64,000 nt of DNA from DASRHT01 sp035293765 (lineage in GTDB: Bacteria; Chloroflexota; Ktedonobacteria; Ktedonobacterales; Ktedonobacteraceae). This document shows, in pieces, positions 1 through 8,231 of this stretch (position 1 is the stretch's first letter; each line of letters opens with the position of its first letter). A program made the translations under genes and the position numbers. A model generated the notes under the pieces. That model had not been told where the DNA came from. It saw nothing but the letters and a program-made list of their open reading frames with translations, and ran no database searches. The DNA lies in contig DATGMF010000026.1 in the NCBI GenBank assembly GCA_035293765.1, positions 1-64,000 on the forward strand. The letters are read 5' to 3'.

Positions 1-14
1 TTCTGGTTGCTCTG

Positions 15-824
15 CTAGACCGTTACCATGCTCTTAATCCGGTCATAGATTGACTTGCTAATGACCTGAAGCAATTGATCGACGGAAGTGTAGGGTCCAT
101 GCTGCTGGCGGTAATTCACAATGGCCTGGGCCGTTGTGCTACTTACATGCAGGTACGTACGTAGGTCGTCCACGCTGGCCGTGTTGATATTGACAAGTTG
201 ACCCGTGCTCGCACCTGGAGTTGTGCTCGCGCCCGGTTGAGGCACTCCGCCCACATACGATGGCGGTATTTCTCCGACGGCTACTACGTATATTTCCTCT
301 CCATCGGTTAATTTCGCGGCCAGATTGAGCGCGACGAGGTTTGCGTCCGGCAAAGCGCCACCGGCGGCTTGCAGTAGTTGGAAAATACGGGCATCTGCCG
401 GCAATGTGTAGACTCCCGGGTGTTTGACGGCTCCTGTCACATAGACCTGGATGTCCCCGCTGCCGCCAGGCGAATTAGCACTATTACCACTGCTTGAACT
501 GGTACTAACACTATTCTGCTGTGAACTGACTGCGGAAGTATTGAGCAGTGAGGGACCCTGCCAGATGAAGAAAATCGCTACGGCCAGCAGCAGCGTGAGG
601 ATGATGGCGACAATGCGCGTAGGTTGCTTTTTTGGCGTCGGTTGTACAGGCGCGATGGATGCATCAATATATGGCTCATCTGAACTGCTGGGAGTTTGTG
701 ACACAGTCACGAATGGCACAGTGACGCTGATCTGCGGTAGAGTTTGTTGCTGCGAGAGTTGGTACTGTACCTGTACCTGTGACGCTGCTGGGCCCGGGTT
801 GCGAAATTGTGGTTTTGGCTCCAT
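15..824 (-). CDS. comEA: ComEA-like DNA-binding competence protein
   Basis: 269 residues. A proline/glutamine-rich cytoplasmic N-terminus is followed by one membrane segment (about residues 70-89) and a Ser/Gly-rich linker. An SLBB domain follows at about 125-182, with the typical stretch VYVTGAVKHPGVY. A C-terminal helix-hairpin-helix domain (about 208-269) contains VNINTASVDDL and a second hairpin. This order matches ComEA, the membrane-anchored receptor that binds incoming double-stranded DNA during natural transformation. The linkers around the SLBB domain are longer than in Bacillus ComEA. comEB/comEC would be expected further left on the minus strand, outside the window. The role is inferred from architecture; the DNA-binding HhH core is intact. 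Confidence 0.88.
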   Translation of the reverse strand: MEPKPQFRNPGPAASQVQVQYQLSQQQTLPQISVTVPFVTVSQTPSSSDEPYIDASIAPVQPTPKKQPTRIVAIILTLLLAVAIFFIWQGPSLLNTSAVSSQQNSVSTSSSSGNSANSPGGSGDIQVYVTGAVKHPGVYTLPADARIFQLLQAAGGALPDANLVALNLAAKLTDGEEIYVVAVGEIPPSYVGGVPQPGASTTPGASTGQLVNINTASVDDLRTYLHVSSTTAQAIVNYRQQHGPYTSVDQLLQVISKSIYDRIKSMVTV

Positions 825-1173
825 TGTCCAAAGCCCTCCGACATAATCTCATCGGTGCTAAGAATAGCAGGCAAGAGCGACGGCTGTCAATATATTTTGA
901 GAGGAAATTCTTAGGGAAAATACAATCAATCGCAAGGGGATTGTCCAATTGATCAGATCGTAATGGCTGCAAAGCACAGATTTGTACTACACTGCCTGAC
1001 TTGAAGTGTGGAAACTTTTGGTAGGCAATGTTCGTGAAATCCATGATGGGTGGACTTGAGTACACTCATCTGTTCATGGATGTTCGTGTGAAGGAAAGTG
1101 CTAAGACAAAGGAGGTAGAAAGACGACAACTGGTCAACAGACGACAGGTGTGAGTAACGAATAGTATAACCTG
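825..1173. other. Intergenic region without a supported gene
   Basis: About 350 bases between comEA (leftward) and a small rightward reading frame. There is a 25-codon frame from 1076 with no good ribosome binding site. A strong AAAGGAGG-like stretch near 1109-1117 is not followed at the right distance by a start codon. It probably holds the comEA promoter, but no convincing -35/-10 pair was found. Confidence 0.4.
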
Positions 1174-1341
1174 GTGAGCATACTTTACCATGCGCTGCAA
1201 AGCTGCCAGACTTCTGCCGAGTATATCAAGGATGCTGAGCAGTCTGGCAACCAGCAGCTTGCTCAATTCCTGCGGCAGGTGCAGCAAGAGGATATGCAGA
1301 GGGCGCAGAAGGCGAAGCAACTCCTGGCACAGATGAGATAG
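1174..1341 (+). CDS. Small helical protein, 55 residues
   Basis: The frame opens after a stop at 1162-1164 and can start at GTG 1174. It encodes 55 residues ending in TAG at 1341. The protein is almost entirely amphipathic helix: YHALQSCQTSAEYIKDAEQ, then a Gln-rich second helix ending in a Lys-rich tail (AQKAKQLLAQMR). The pattern of a two-helix unit with a short GN turn resembles one half of a ferritin-like or spectrin-like bundle, but no family can be assigned. The ribosome binding site is weak. It could be a small helical regulatory or structural protein, or the surviving end of a longer gene. Codon use and a clean helical pattern favour a real protein. Confidence 0.45.
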   Translation: MSILYHALQSCQTSAEYIKDAEQSGNQQLAQFLRQVQQEDMQRAQKAKQLLAQMR

Positions 1342-1390
1342 GCTAGAGAGTTTCTGCGCGCTTTTCTTTGATTGGGAATGTGACGGAAAG

Positions 1391-1459
1391 CAACAGGGCG
1401 ATGACTGCACGAGCGGAGTAGCGGTAGTTGGGCGGCGAGCATCAATCCTCGCCCTGTTG
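1391..1459 (+). ncRNA. Long inverted repeat upstream of DUF2267 gene
   Basis: The 11 bases at 1391-1401 (CAACAGGGCGA) are perfectly complementary to 1449-1459. An internal helix is possible (GGCGAG at 1434-1439 with CTCGCC at 1448-1453 as an alternative pairing), and ACTGC at 1404 can pair with GCGGT. No T-run follows, so it is not a canonical terminator. It lies 58 bases upstream of the next start codon and may be a structured 5' leader or the end of the upstream transcript. Confidence 0.35.
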
Positions 1460-1517
1460 TATTGTTGCATAAGGTTATTGGGAAGTCAGTCAATTAGAAG
1501 GAGGAAGAAAAAATACG

Positions 1518-1958
1518 ATGAAATACGATGAATTCATAGCACAGGTAGAGCGTCGTACCGGTCTTGATTCGCGAGATGCGGCTATCCGGGCCACAGGAGC
1601 TACATTTGAGACGCTGGCCGAACGCCTGGCCGGGGGTGAGGCAAAGGACCTGGCATCACAATTGCCTCCAGAAATTGGCGTCTATCTGGAACAACCTATG
1701 GCCGGAGCCGGAGAACCCTTTTCACTCGACGAGTTCTTCCAGCGTGTGAGCAAGCGTGAGGGCGTTCCTCTCGCTGACGCAACCTTCCATGCACGCGTTA
1801 TCATAGCGCTTGTGAGTGAAGTTGTGACGATGGGCGAGATAGAAAATGTGCGCGCGCAACTTCCTGCCGATTTCCGCCAGCTCTTCGAGGTAGAAAATGA
1901 AGGGCAGGTGCCCGGTCAAGGAGTAATTGACGAGGAGGTCATTGAAGAGGGAAGCTGA
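1518..1958 (+). CDS. DUF2267 domain protein
   Basis: 146 residues, start ATG 1518 with a strong ribosome binding site (GAAGGAGGA) about ten bases upstream. It contains two similar helical halves of the DUF2267 fold. The first begins MKYDEFIAQVERRTGL and runs to the QLPPEIGVYL stretch. The second begins FSLDEFFQRVSKREGV and runs to AQLPADFRQLF. The repeated motif 'R-A-T...LA-x-RL...QLPxE' is typical of this family. An acidic tail ends the protein (DEEVIEEGS). The family's function is unknown; members are small soluble proteins, often stress-linked. The gene stands alone between the small helical protein and a truncated tRNA-like sequence. Confidence 0.85.
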   Translation: MKYDEFIAQVERRTGLDSRDAAIRATGATFETLAERLAGGEAKDLASQLPPEIGVYLEQPMAGAGEPFSLDEFFQRVSKREGVPLADATFHARVIIALVSEVVTMGEIENVRAQLPADFRQLFEVENEGQVPGQGVIDEEVIEEGS

Positions 1959-1983
1959 CTTTTTATGATATAATCGTGGTGAA

Positions 1984-2022
1984 GTCCCCGTAGCTCAGTG
2001 GAGAGGGCGCTGATTTGCAGCT
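1984..2022 (+). pseudogene. Truncated tRNA-like 5' half
   Basis: The bases from GTCCCCG through TAGCTCAGTGG to the anticodon-loop-like TTTGCA have the acceptor 5' strand, D-arm and half of the anticodon arm of a tRNA. The similarity then stops. No matching T-arm or acceptor 3' strand (CGGGGAC) follows before the next gene. What follows instead is a second hairpin and a terminator. The breakpoint is at the anticodon loop, where tyrosine integrases commonly recombine, so it may be a remnant of an old integration site. It could also be chance similarity over 39 bases. Confidence 0.5.
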
Positions 2023-2067
2023 ATAGTTGATGAGTTTTGCAGTATCATCACTATACAGTAGCTTTTC

Positions 2068-2104
2068 AGGCCAGCTTAAATCAACTGGCCTTTTCTTGTT
2101 TTTG
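2068..2104 (+). terminator. Rho-independent terminator
   Basis: AGGCCAG at 2068-2074 pairs perfectly with CTGGCCT at 2085-2091 across a ten-base loop. It is followed by a T-rich tract (TTTTCTTGTTTTT). It would end rightward transcripts from the DUF2267 gene or the tRNA-like sequence. An imperfect hairpin (2023-2061) lies just before it. Confidence 0.75.
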
Positions 2105-2179
2105 GAAAGGTTCAGGATCGAGTCCGATGGAACAATGGGCAGGAAAAAATATAAGTTGGGCCGCCAGTATGAGTTATAA

Positions 2180-2252
2180 TGACGATGGCGGGACTTGAAC
2201 CCGCAGCCTTTCACTTCGGAGGCGAACGCTCTATCCATTGAGCTACACCGTC
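2180..2252 (-). tRNA. tRNA-Arg (anticodon CCG)
   Basis: Read on the minus strand, all four arms fold. The acceptor is GACGGTG with CATCGTC, the D-stem is GCTC/GAGC, and the anticodon stem TTCGC/GTGAA encloses the loop CTCCGAA. The T-stem is GCGGG/CCCGC with loop TTCAAGT, and the discriminator is A. The anticodon CCG reads CGG. CCA is not encoded. Confidence 0.95.
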
Positions 2253-2464
2253 TCACCTAAAGTGTAGCACAGGTGTCAAGGGAGGGGACAGGTACCAGGC
2301 GATTTCAATTGACGCCTATTTCTTCCTCTTAACAAACTTCTGAAAAACCCCTTACATTTCCCGCCTTCTTTCCATATAATACTAACAAGTAGGCGATGTT
2401 GACCTGGCTATAGAATGCTGGCGAAAACACTATTGGTGCGCTTACATGGAAAGGGGATATTTCA

Positions 2465-2782
2465 ATGGCAGACCAAAGAGACGAAGATATCGTATTGAGG
2501 GCCGAGGCTCTCGATAGAGCTGAGCGGGCGAAGAGGAAAAAGTATACCTGGCGCGGGCTTGTTTTGTTGTTTATCGGTATCGTCCTCGTCGGGCTTGGTG
2601 TTGTCCTCAATACTGGTCCTGCATCCTCAGAAGGGCTTTTTGTGGCTCTCGGTGTGATTGTTCTCATTGCCAGTATCATTTCTTTCTTAATCGGACTAAT
2701 CAATCCGTTCATTACTGATGTGATCAGATTTAACCGCAAGCGCCCCAGTCCCCCGGAAGCTGAAGAAGTGGAACAGCCCTGA
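2465..2782 (+). CDS. Small two-helix membrane protein
   Basis: 105 residues. The start ATG 2465 has a purine-rich GGAAAGGGG ribosome binding site. A charged N-terminal helix (residues 1-28, rich in Arg/Glu/Lys) is followed by two hydrophobic membrane segments at about 32-49 and 58-79. These are joined by a short loop, and a charged tail follows (RKRPSPPEAEEVEQ). Both ends are probably cytoplasmic. No family recognised. It stands alone between tRNA-Arg and the peptide importer; nothing in the sequence indicates its function. Confidence 0.7.
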   Translation: MADQRDEDIVLRAEALDRAERAKRKKYTWRGLVLLFIGIVLVGLGVVLNTGPASSEGLFVALGVIVLIASIISFLIGLINPFITDVIRFNRKRPSPPEAEEVEQP

Positions 2783-3029
2783 GCAACAACACGTAAGCAA
2801 GTACCCTACCTACTACTCCTATAAACAGTGATTGTTGTGAGAAGTCTGTGAGAAATGACGTATAGTTAAGTATGTAACGCAATCCCTTGATTATCTTCAA
2901 GTGAATTTGTGTTATTGCCGCACTTTTTCTGGATAGAATAGAAGGCTGCTATCTCGAAACTGTGATGGGCGGTTCCCGCTAGCCGGGACACTATTTACCT
3001 CAATATTATTTTTACTCTAGGAGGACACA

Positions 3030-4733
3030 ATGCTCAAGAAACCCCAGTCGCGTTTTCTTCTGATGTCCTTTTCCGTCCTGTCGGTGCTAATCCTGTTGCT
3101 GAGCGCCTGTGGCGCCCCCAGCACCAGCAACAATGGCAATGGCAGCAGCGGTGGCGGAACCGTCACGAAGGGGGGCACCTGGACCGATGATCTGTACGAA
3201 GAGCCTGATTCGCTCATCCCTAATGCCTCTTCGGAAACCTTCTCGGATATGGTCGACCAGGCGATCTATGCCCCGTTGTTCTATGGCGATGCCCAGGGCC
3301 AGATCCATCCCGGACTGGTGACCGAGATGCCCACCACCGCTAATGGCGGCATCAGCGCTGATCTGAAGACCTGGACCTTCCACCTGCGTCCCGGCCTCAA
3401 GTGGAGCGATGGCCAGCCCGAGGATGCCCGCGATGTCGATTTCAGCTGGCGCCTGTGGACTGACGGCAAGTTCCCGGCCGCCAGTACCATCGGCTTCAAC
3501 CTGATCACCGGCGCGGATATCTCTTCAGACAACCTCAGCATCACCTTCCATCTCAAACAAGCCTTCTCTCCTTTCGTTTCGATCTGGACCGACGGCCTCA
3601 CCTCGCCGTTACCGGCCCATCACTACAGTGGGGAGAACCCGGCCTCTATCCAGACCACGCCCGATAACCTCAACCCTTCGGTGACCAGTGGCCCATTCAA
3701 GATGAGCGAGAGCAAGCCGGGCGACCACTATACTGTGGTGAAAAACCCCAACTACTACCAGGCCGCGCAGGGCTATCCTTACCTCAATAGTATTGTGTTC
3801 CGCATCGTCACCGACCAGAACACGATTCTCAAGGACCTGCAAGCCGGCACGATCACCTCGTCGTGGTTCCTGGATGTGACCAAGGTGGTGGCCTATCAGG
3901 CGCTCAGCAATTACAAGCTGACCAACAACCCCAACTCGTCGAACTTCGAGGCCATGTACTTCGACTTCCACAATCCGATTCTGGGCACCGATGTCAATGT
4001 GCGCAAAGCCATGGCCATGGCCATCGATCACCAGGCCTTGATTGTGACTGCCCGGCGCGGAGAGGCTGTACCGTTGTGTACCGATCATGGCAAGAGCTAC
4101 AATCCGGGCTATGAACCCAATGCGCCCTGTCCGCCGTTTGACCAGAAAGCAGCAGGCAACCTGTTGACGCAGGATGGCTGGGTGATGGGCTCGGATGGCT
4201 ACCGGCATAAGGGCGGCAAGACACTGGAGTTCAAGTATTCGACGACGGCCAACAACTACTGGCGCGCCGATGACGAACTGATCATCCAGCAGGACTTCCA
4301 GGCCATTGGCATTAAGATCGACATCCAGAACTATCCGGCCAGCACCTTCTTTGGCACGTTCTTGACCGATGGCAGGCCGGGGGTCTACGACATCGCGGAG
4401 TTCGAGGACTCGTTCACCTACGATGCCGATGACTCGGGGTTGTTTGCCTGCAACCAGTTCCCGCCGGCGGGCTTCAACATTGACTTCTACTGCAACCACC
4501 AGCTGGATCAGCTCTTTGTGCAGGAGCAGTCGACGGCCGATCCGTCGCAGCGGCAGGCGATCTTCAACCAGATTCACCAGATCTACCTGACGGAATTCCC
4601 GTTCATCACGTTGTACTCGCCGACAGACATCGCGATGCACAAGCTGACGGCGCAGAACTACAATCCCGGTCCGATGGGAGCGCAGGAGGACAATCAGGTC
4701 TGGACCTGGTGGTGTACCAACGCTCAATGCTAG
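3030..4733 (+). CDS. Peptide ABC importer, substrate-binding lipoprotein
   Basis: 567 residues, start ATG 3030 after a strong AGGAGG. It has a lipoprotein signal peptide with lipobox LSAC (lipidated Cys at residue 27), then a Gly/Ser linker. A family-5 solute-binding domain (DppA/OppA type) follows, with features such as WTFHLRPGLKWSDGQP and a central ridge 'DVNVRKAMAMAIDH'. Length is normal for the family. It captures oligopeptides or similar solutes outside the membrane and delivers them to the permease pair encoded downstream. A 325-base gap with inverted repeats separates it from the permease genes. This may help keep the binding protein in excess over the membrane parts. Substrate specificity cannot be read from sequence. 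Confidence 0.9.
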   Translation: MLKKPQSRFLLMSFSVLSVLILLLSACGAPSTSNNGNGSSGGGTVTKGGTWTDDLYEEPDSLIPNASSETFSDMVDQAIYAPLFYGDAQGQIHPGLVTEMPTTANGGISADLKTWTFHLRPGLKWSDGQPEDARDVDFSWRLWTDGKFPAASTIGFNLITGADISSDNLSITFHLKQAFSPFVSIWTDGLTSPLPAHHYSGENPASIQTTPDNLNPSVTSGPFKMSESKPGDHYTVVKNPNYYQAAQGYPYLNSIVFRIVTDQNTILKDLQAGTITSSWFLDVTKVVAYQALSNYKLTNNPNSSNFEAMYFDFHNPILGTDVNVRKAMAMAIDHQALIVTARRGEAVPLCTDHGKSYNPGYEPNAPCPPFDQKAAGNLLTQDGWVMGSDGYRHKGGKTLEFKYSTTANNYWRADDELIIQQDFQAIGIKIDIQNYPASTFFGTFLTDGRPGVYDIAEFEDSFTYDADDSGLFACNQFPPAGFNIDFYCNHQLDQLFVQEQSTADPSQRQAIFNQIHQIYLTEFPFITLYSPTDIAMHKLTAQNYNPGPMGAQEDNQVWTWWCTNAQC

Positions 4734-4810
4734 TAGTGGATGTACCGGGCGACCACAAGGGTACGCCCCTACATGAACGTTGATACCTCTTCGTTAGATC
4801 GTAATACACT

Positions 4811-4841
4811 CCGGTTGGATACTTTCCAGGTATTCAACCGG
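4811..4841 (+). terminator. Stem-loop after the binding-protein gene
   Basis: CCGGTTG at 4811-4817 pairs with CAACCGG at 4835-4841. No T-run follows. It is probably a partial terminator or an mRNA-stabilising hairpin at the end of the abundant binding-protein message. A small GGGCG/CGCCC palindrome lies just upstream at 4747-4768. Confidence 0.45.
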
Positions 4842-4853
4842 AGCGATTGTAAT

Positions 4854-4946
4854 CTGTAGGGACAGTGGCCTGTCCCTGTCCTCGTTGGGGAGCAGCATCG
4901 TCACCTGGACCGCAGGCAGGACAGGGACAGGCCGCTGTCCCTACAG
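4854..4946. repeat. 28-bp near-perfect inverted repeat
   Basis: The 28 bases at 4854-4881 are the reverse complement of 4919-4946 with a single mismatch. They enclose 37 bases. Each arm itself holds GGGACAG/CTGTCCC sub-palindromes. It looks like a dispersed palindromic element of the REP/MITE type, and there is no coding capacity. It lies between the binding-protein gene and the first permease gene. Confidence 0.7.
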
Positions 4947-5058
4947 GACTTTTAGAAGGCCATAATGTAGCGTGCGGACTATTGACGTCAACATATAGAG
5001 ATATGGTAAACTATTAGAAACGTTTCCCGTCCTTGTCTTGTATCCTTTGGAGGTGCTT

Positions 5059-6021
5059 ATGGGACGATACATCATCAGGCGCATTCTGCAGGCGATTCCG
5101 TTATTATTTCTGGTGTCCATCTTCATGTTCACGTTGATTCACTTGATGCCCGGTGGCCCAGATCAGGTGTTGTTTAATCCCCATTTGAGTCCTGCCAGCA
5201 GGGCCGCGATGCGTGCCCGTTTTGGGCTGGATGATCCGGTACCTATCCAATACCTGAAATGGTTGGGAAATGCCTTGACCGGAAATTTCGGGTTCTCCTT
5301 CGGTACAAACCAGCCCGTCATACAAGTTCTGCAAGAGCGCTTCCCCGCGACGCTGGAGCTATTTGTCACCGGGCTTACTCTGGCGCTCATTCTGGCAATC
5401 ACCCTGGGAACCATCTCAGCTGTACGCCAGGGCACACTTACCGATTATTCCCTCACGATCATTTCCTACATTGGCATTTGCACCCCGATCTTTCTTTTTG
5501 GCCTCTTCGCCCAGTATATCTTCGGGGTCTTGTTACACTGGCTCCCTACCTCAGGGATGCAAACGCTTGGATACACCCTGGATCCTTTCGACGCATTTAT
5601 TGATCACCTGCAGCATCTCATCTTACCGATGTTGGTCCTGTCCATCACCTTCATTGCCGGTTGGAGCCGCTATATGCGCTCTAGCATGATTGAGGTCGTC
5701 AAGCAGGACTACATGCGCACGGCTCGTGCGAAAGGTGTTGGCCCGATAAAACAACTGATTGGTCACGCGCTCCGCAATGCCGTTATTCCACTGATTACCG
5801 TTGTCGCCCTTGATTTTGGCTCGGTGGCCGGAGGCGCCACGATTACTGAAGGCGTTTTTGCATGGCCAGGTATGGGTTTACTGTTCTTCCAGTCCCTGGA
5901 GATACGTGATTATCCAGTACTGCTGGCAATGTTAATGCTTGGCGCTGTGTTTGTTATTGGTTTTAATTTGATAGCGGATATCCTCTACGCAGTGATGGAT
6001 CCGCGCATTCGTTACTCGTAG
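5059..6021 (+). CDS. Peptide ABC importer, permease (DppB type)
   Basis: 320 residues from ATG 5059, chosen because TTTGGAGGTG lies at the right distance. A TTG start at 5038 would add seven residues. It has six membrane segments. The N-terminal part carries the DppB/OppB signature (YIIRRILQAIPLLFLVSI, then HLMPGGPD). The binding-protein-dependent permease motif lies near residues 210-235 (YMRTARAKGVG), which contacts the ATPases. It forms the membrane channel with the next gene product. The two permease genes are 41 bases apart and co-transcribed with the ATPase genes. Confidence 0.9.
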   Translation: MGRYIIRRILQAIPLLFLVSIFMFTLIHLMPGGPDQVLFNPHLSPASRAAMRARFGLDDPVPIQYLKWLGNALTGNFGFSFGTNQPVIQVLQERFPATLELFVTGLTLALILAITLGTISAVRQGTLTDYSLTIISYIGICTPIFLFGLFAQYIFGVLLHWLPTSGMQTLGYTLDPFDAFIDHLQHLILPMLVLSITFIAGWSRYMRSSMIEVVKQDYMRTARAKGVGPIKQLIGHALRNAVIPLITVVALDFGSVAGGATITEGVFAWPGMGLLFFQSLEIRDYPVLLAMLMLGAVFVIGFNLIADILYAVMDPRIRYS

Positions 6022-6062
6022 ACTCTGGTCATCTACTACTTCTGCAATGAAAGGAGACAACC

Positions 6063-7019
6063 GTGGATATCTCTGAACAGCTGGGTACCTCCCAAACACA
6101 GGAAGATGTCGAGCCATTTCTTGAACTCACGACTGAGTTGGTCCAGAAGCGCCGGAGCCAGACCCGTATCATCTTCGATCGCTTTATACGCAACCGCGCG
6201 GCGGTCATCGGAGCATGTGCCTTGATAGGCATGGTCCTCTTCTGTTTCGTTGGTCCATATATCTGGCGCGATAATCCCAATGCTATCCCCTTGAATATTC
6301 CTCTAACAGGTCCCAGCACCTCGTTAGCGCCTCCTAGCCTGCAACACCCATTCGGAACCGATGATGTGGCACGTGATCAAATGGCTCGTGCTATGGTGGG
6401 TGGGCAGACATCGCTGCTGGTAGGTTTGATCTCGATGCTGATGGCCATTATCCTGGGTGTTGGTATTGGCGCTTTTGCCGGCTACTATGGAGGGATTATT
6501 GACAACCTCCTGATGCGCTTTACGGATATTGTCCTCGCAGTTCCCCTATATTTGCTGCTGTTTGTGCTTTCTGTGGCTTTCTCGGATGGCTCTCCAAGAA
6601 GTGTGATCATCTTGATTGCCATGCTTGGATGGACATATGCCGCGCGTCTGGTGCGCGGAGAATACCTCGCGCTAAAGGAGAGGGAATTTGTCCTTGCCTC
6701 GCGCACGATAGGGGCGAAAGATCTCCGCTTGATGTTCCGTCATATTTTGCCCAATGCGGCCGGGCCGATTATCGTCAATGCAACATTGCTGGTGGGTACA
6801 AATATCATTTTGGAGTCCGTTTTGAGCTACTTCGGCTTTGGTATTCAACCGCCAACTGCCAGCTGGGGCAGCATGATCGGAACAGGCAATGACTTTTTTG
6901 ATGCCGACCCCTGGCTCATCTTTATACCGGGGCTGCTGATCTTCATTACGGTACTCAGCTTTAACCTGGTGGGCGATGGTCTGCGCGATGCCCTCGATCC
7001 CTACATGACGGAACGTTAG
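6063..7019 (+). CDS. Peptide ABC importer, permease (DppC type)
   Basis: 318 residues, start GTG 6063 with AAAGGAGA upstream. A long cytoplasmic N-terminus (about 1-45) precedes the OppC N-terminal membrane helix (about 49-68). It then carries the phrase HPFGTDDVARDQMARAM typical of DppC/OppC. Five further membrane helices follow, with the EAA-type loop (VLASRTIGAKD) that docks on the ATPases. It pairs with the DppB-type permease upstream. Confidence 0.9.
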   Translation: MDISEQLGTSQTQEDVEPFLELTTELVQKRRSQTRIIFDRFIRNRAAVIGACALIGMVLFCFVGPYIWRDNPNAIPLNIPLTGPSTSLAPPSLQHPFGTDDVARDQMARAMVGGQTSLLVGLISMLMAIILGVGIGAFAGYYGGIIDNLLMRFTDIVLAVPLYLLLFVLSVAFSDGSPRSVIILIAMLGWTYAARLVRGEYLALKEREFVLASRTIGAKDLRLMFRHILPNAAGPIIVNATLLVGTNIILESVLSYFGFGIQPPTASWGSMIGTGNDFFDADPWLIFIPGLLIFITVLSFNLVGDGLRDALDPYMTER

Positions 7020-7053
7020 ATTGGTGTGGATGATACCTGCTCATCTTATTAGC

Positions 7054-7112
7054 CGAATGCCGTGGGAATGTTGATCTAAGAATACTCCTCTTGATTCTCC
7101 CTACGGCATTCG
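7054..7112 (+). repeat. Intra-operon stem-loop
   Basis: CGAATGCCGT at 7054-7063 pairs with ACGGCATTCG at 7103-7112. The helix extends with GGGAAT/ATTCTCCC after a bulge. It sits between the permease and ATPase genes. It has no T-run, so it may protect the upstream part of the mRNA or lower ATPase expression. Confidence 0.55.
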
Positions 7113-7142
7113 AGCAAGATGGAAGGAAAAGGAGTTACGACT

Positions 7143-8231
7143 TTGGGAGAGTATCTGCTAGAAGTACAGGATCTGAAAACTTACTTCAAGGTAAGGGCCG
7201 GCCGCGTGCGAGCGGTCGATGGAGTCAGTTTTTCGATCAAGCCGGGCGAGCGCGTAGGCGTGGTTGGAGAGAGTGGTTGTGGCAAAAGCGTTACAGCTCT
7301 CTCTATTATGCGCTTGCTTCCCCAACCTCCGGCTGAATACGCGGGGGGAAGCGTGATATTTGAGGATCAGGACCTGCTTGACCTGCCAGAGAGTGCGATG
7401 CGAAGAATACGGGGTGGCAAAATAGGCATGATCTTTCAAGATCCCATGACCTGCCTGAATCCAACAATGCCCGTTGGGAAACAGATCGCAGAAGGGCTGA
7501 GCATTCACTTAAAATTGAGCAAAGCTGAGGGTTTGAAGCGTGCCGTTTCTTTGTTGGAGCAGGTGGGTATTCCCGCTGCTTCCGAACGCGTCAATTCTTA
7601 TCCTCATCAGTTCAGTGGGGGAATGCGACAGCGTGTTATGATTGCGATGGCTCTGGCTTGCAATCCAAAACTTTTGATTGCCGATGAGCCTACCACTGCT
7701 CTGGACGTCACGGTGCAGGCGCAGATACTTGAATTGATCAACGGGGTCTGTAAAGAGTTTGGAACCGCAGTGATCCTGATTACACATGATCTAGGCGTTG
7801 TCGCGGGTATGACCGACCGTGTGGTAGTGATGTACGCTGGTAAGGTCGTTGAGACAGCCCCCACAGATGAATTATTTGCCAATCCTCGTCATCCTTATAC
7901 CCTGGGACTGCTTTCTTCAGTGCCACGCCTGGATGAAGAACGACATGCTCAGTTAAGGACTATCGAAGGCGCTCCTCCCGACCTGCTAAGACCCCCTCCA
8001 GGTTGCCCATTCATGCCTCGCTGCGCTTTTGCTCGCTCTATTTGTCGTACCATGCCGCCACTCGATCCGGTAGCAGGCAGTTCGGCTCACATCAAGGCTT
8101 GCTGGGTAGATGTGACCGATCCCAAGGAGCAAGCGTACGCGGAAAGACGACGTAAGGCCCGATTCGAAGCTCAACAGGCGGCTATTAGCGCTGCTGCCGC
8201 TACAACTTTAAAAACAATGGAGGAAAAGTAG
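7143..8231 (+). CDS. Peptide ABC importer, ATPase (DppD type)
   Basis: About 362 residues if translation starts at TTG 7143, which has AAAGGAG eight bases upstream. An ATG at 7119 would add eight residues but lacks a good site. It has Walker A GESGCGKS, a Q-loop at MIFQDPM, signature FSGGMRQR and Walker B LLIADEPT. It ends with the C-terminal oligopeptide-transporter domain (PGCPFMPRCAFA with three cysteines that in relatives bind an iron-sulphur cluster), then an Ala-rich tail. It hydrolyses ATP as a dimer with the next gene's product. The stop codon directly abuts the next start. Confidence 0.9.
   Translation: MGEYLLEVQDLKTYFKVRAGRVRAVDGVSFSIKPGERVGVVGESGCGKSVTALSIMRLLPQPPAEYAGGSVIFEDQDLLDLPESAMRRIRGGKIGMIFQDPMTCLNPTMPVGKQIAEGLSIHLKLSKAEGLKRAVSLLEQVGIPAASERVNSYPHQFSGGMRQRVMIAMALACNPKLLIADEPTTALDVTVQAQILELINGVCKEFGTAVILITHDLGVVAGMTDRVVVMYAGKVVETAPTDELFANPRHPYTLGLLSSVPRLDEERHAQLRTIEGAPPDLLRPPPGCPFMPRCAFARSICRTMPPLDPVAGSSAHIKACWVDVTDPKEQAYAERRRKARFEAQQAAISAAAATTLKTMEEK

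Noticed and set aside
1984..2105. A complete tRNA gene starting at 1984.
   Set aside because: Only the acceptor 5' strand, D-arm and part of the anticodon arm match. No T-arm or complementary acceptor strand follows, so only a fragment is reported.
3609..4727. A 372-codon open frame on the minus strand opposite the peptide-binding protein gene.
   Set aside because: It is the mirror of a strongly coding gene with a lipobox, solute-binding domain and strong RBS. The antisense product has no recognisable domain.
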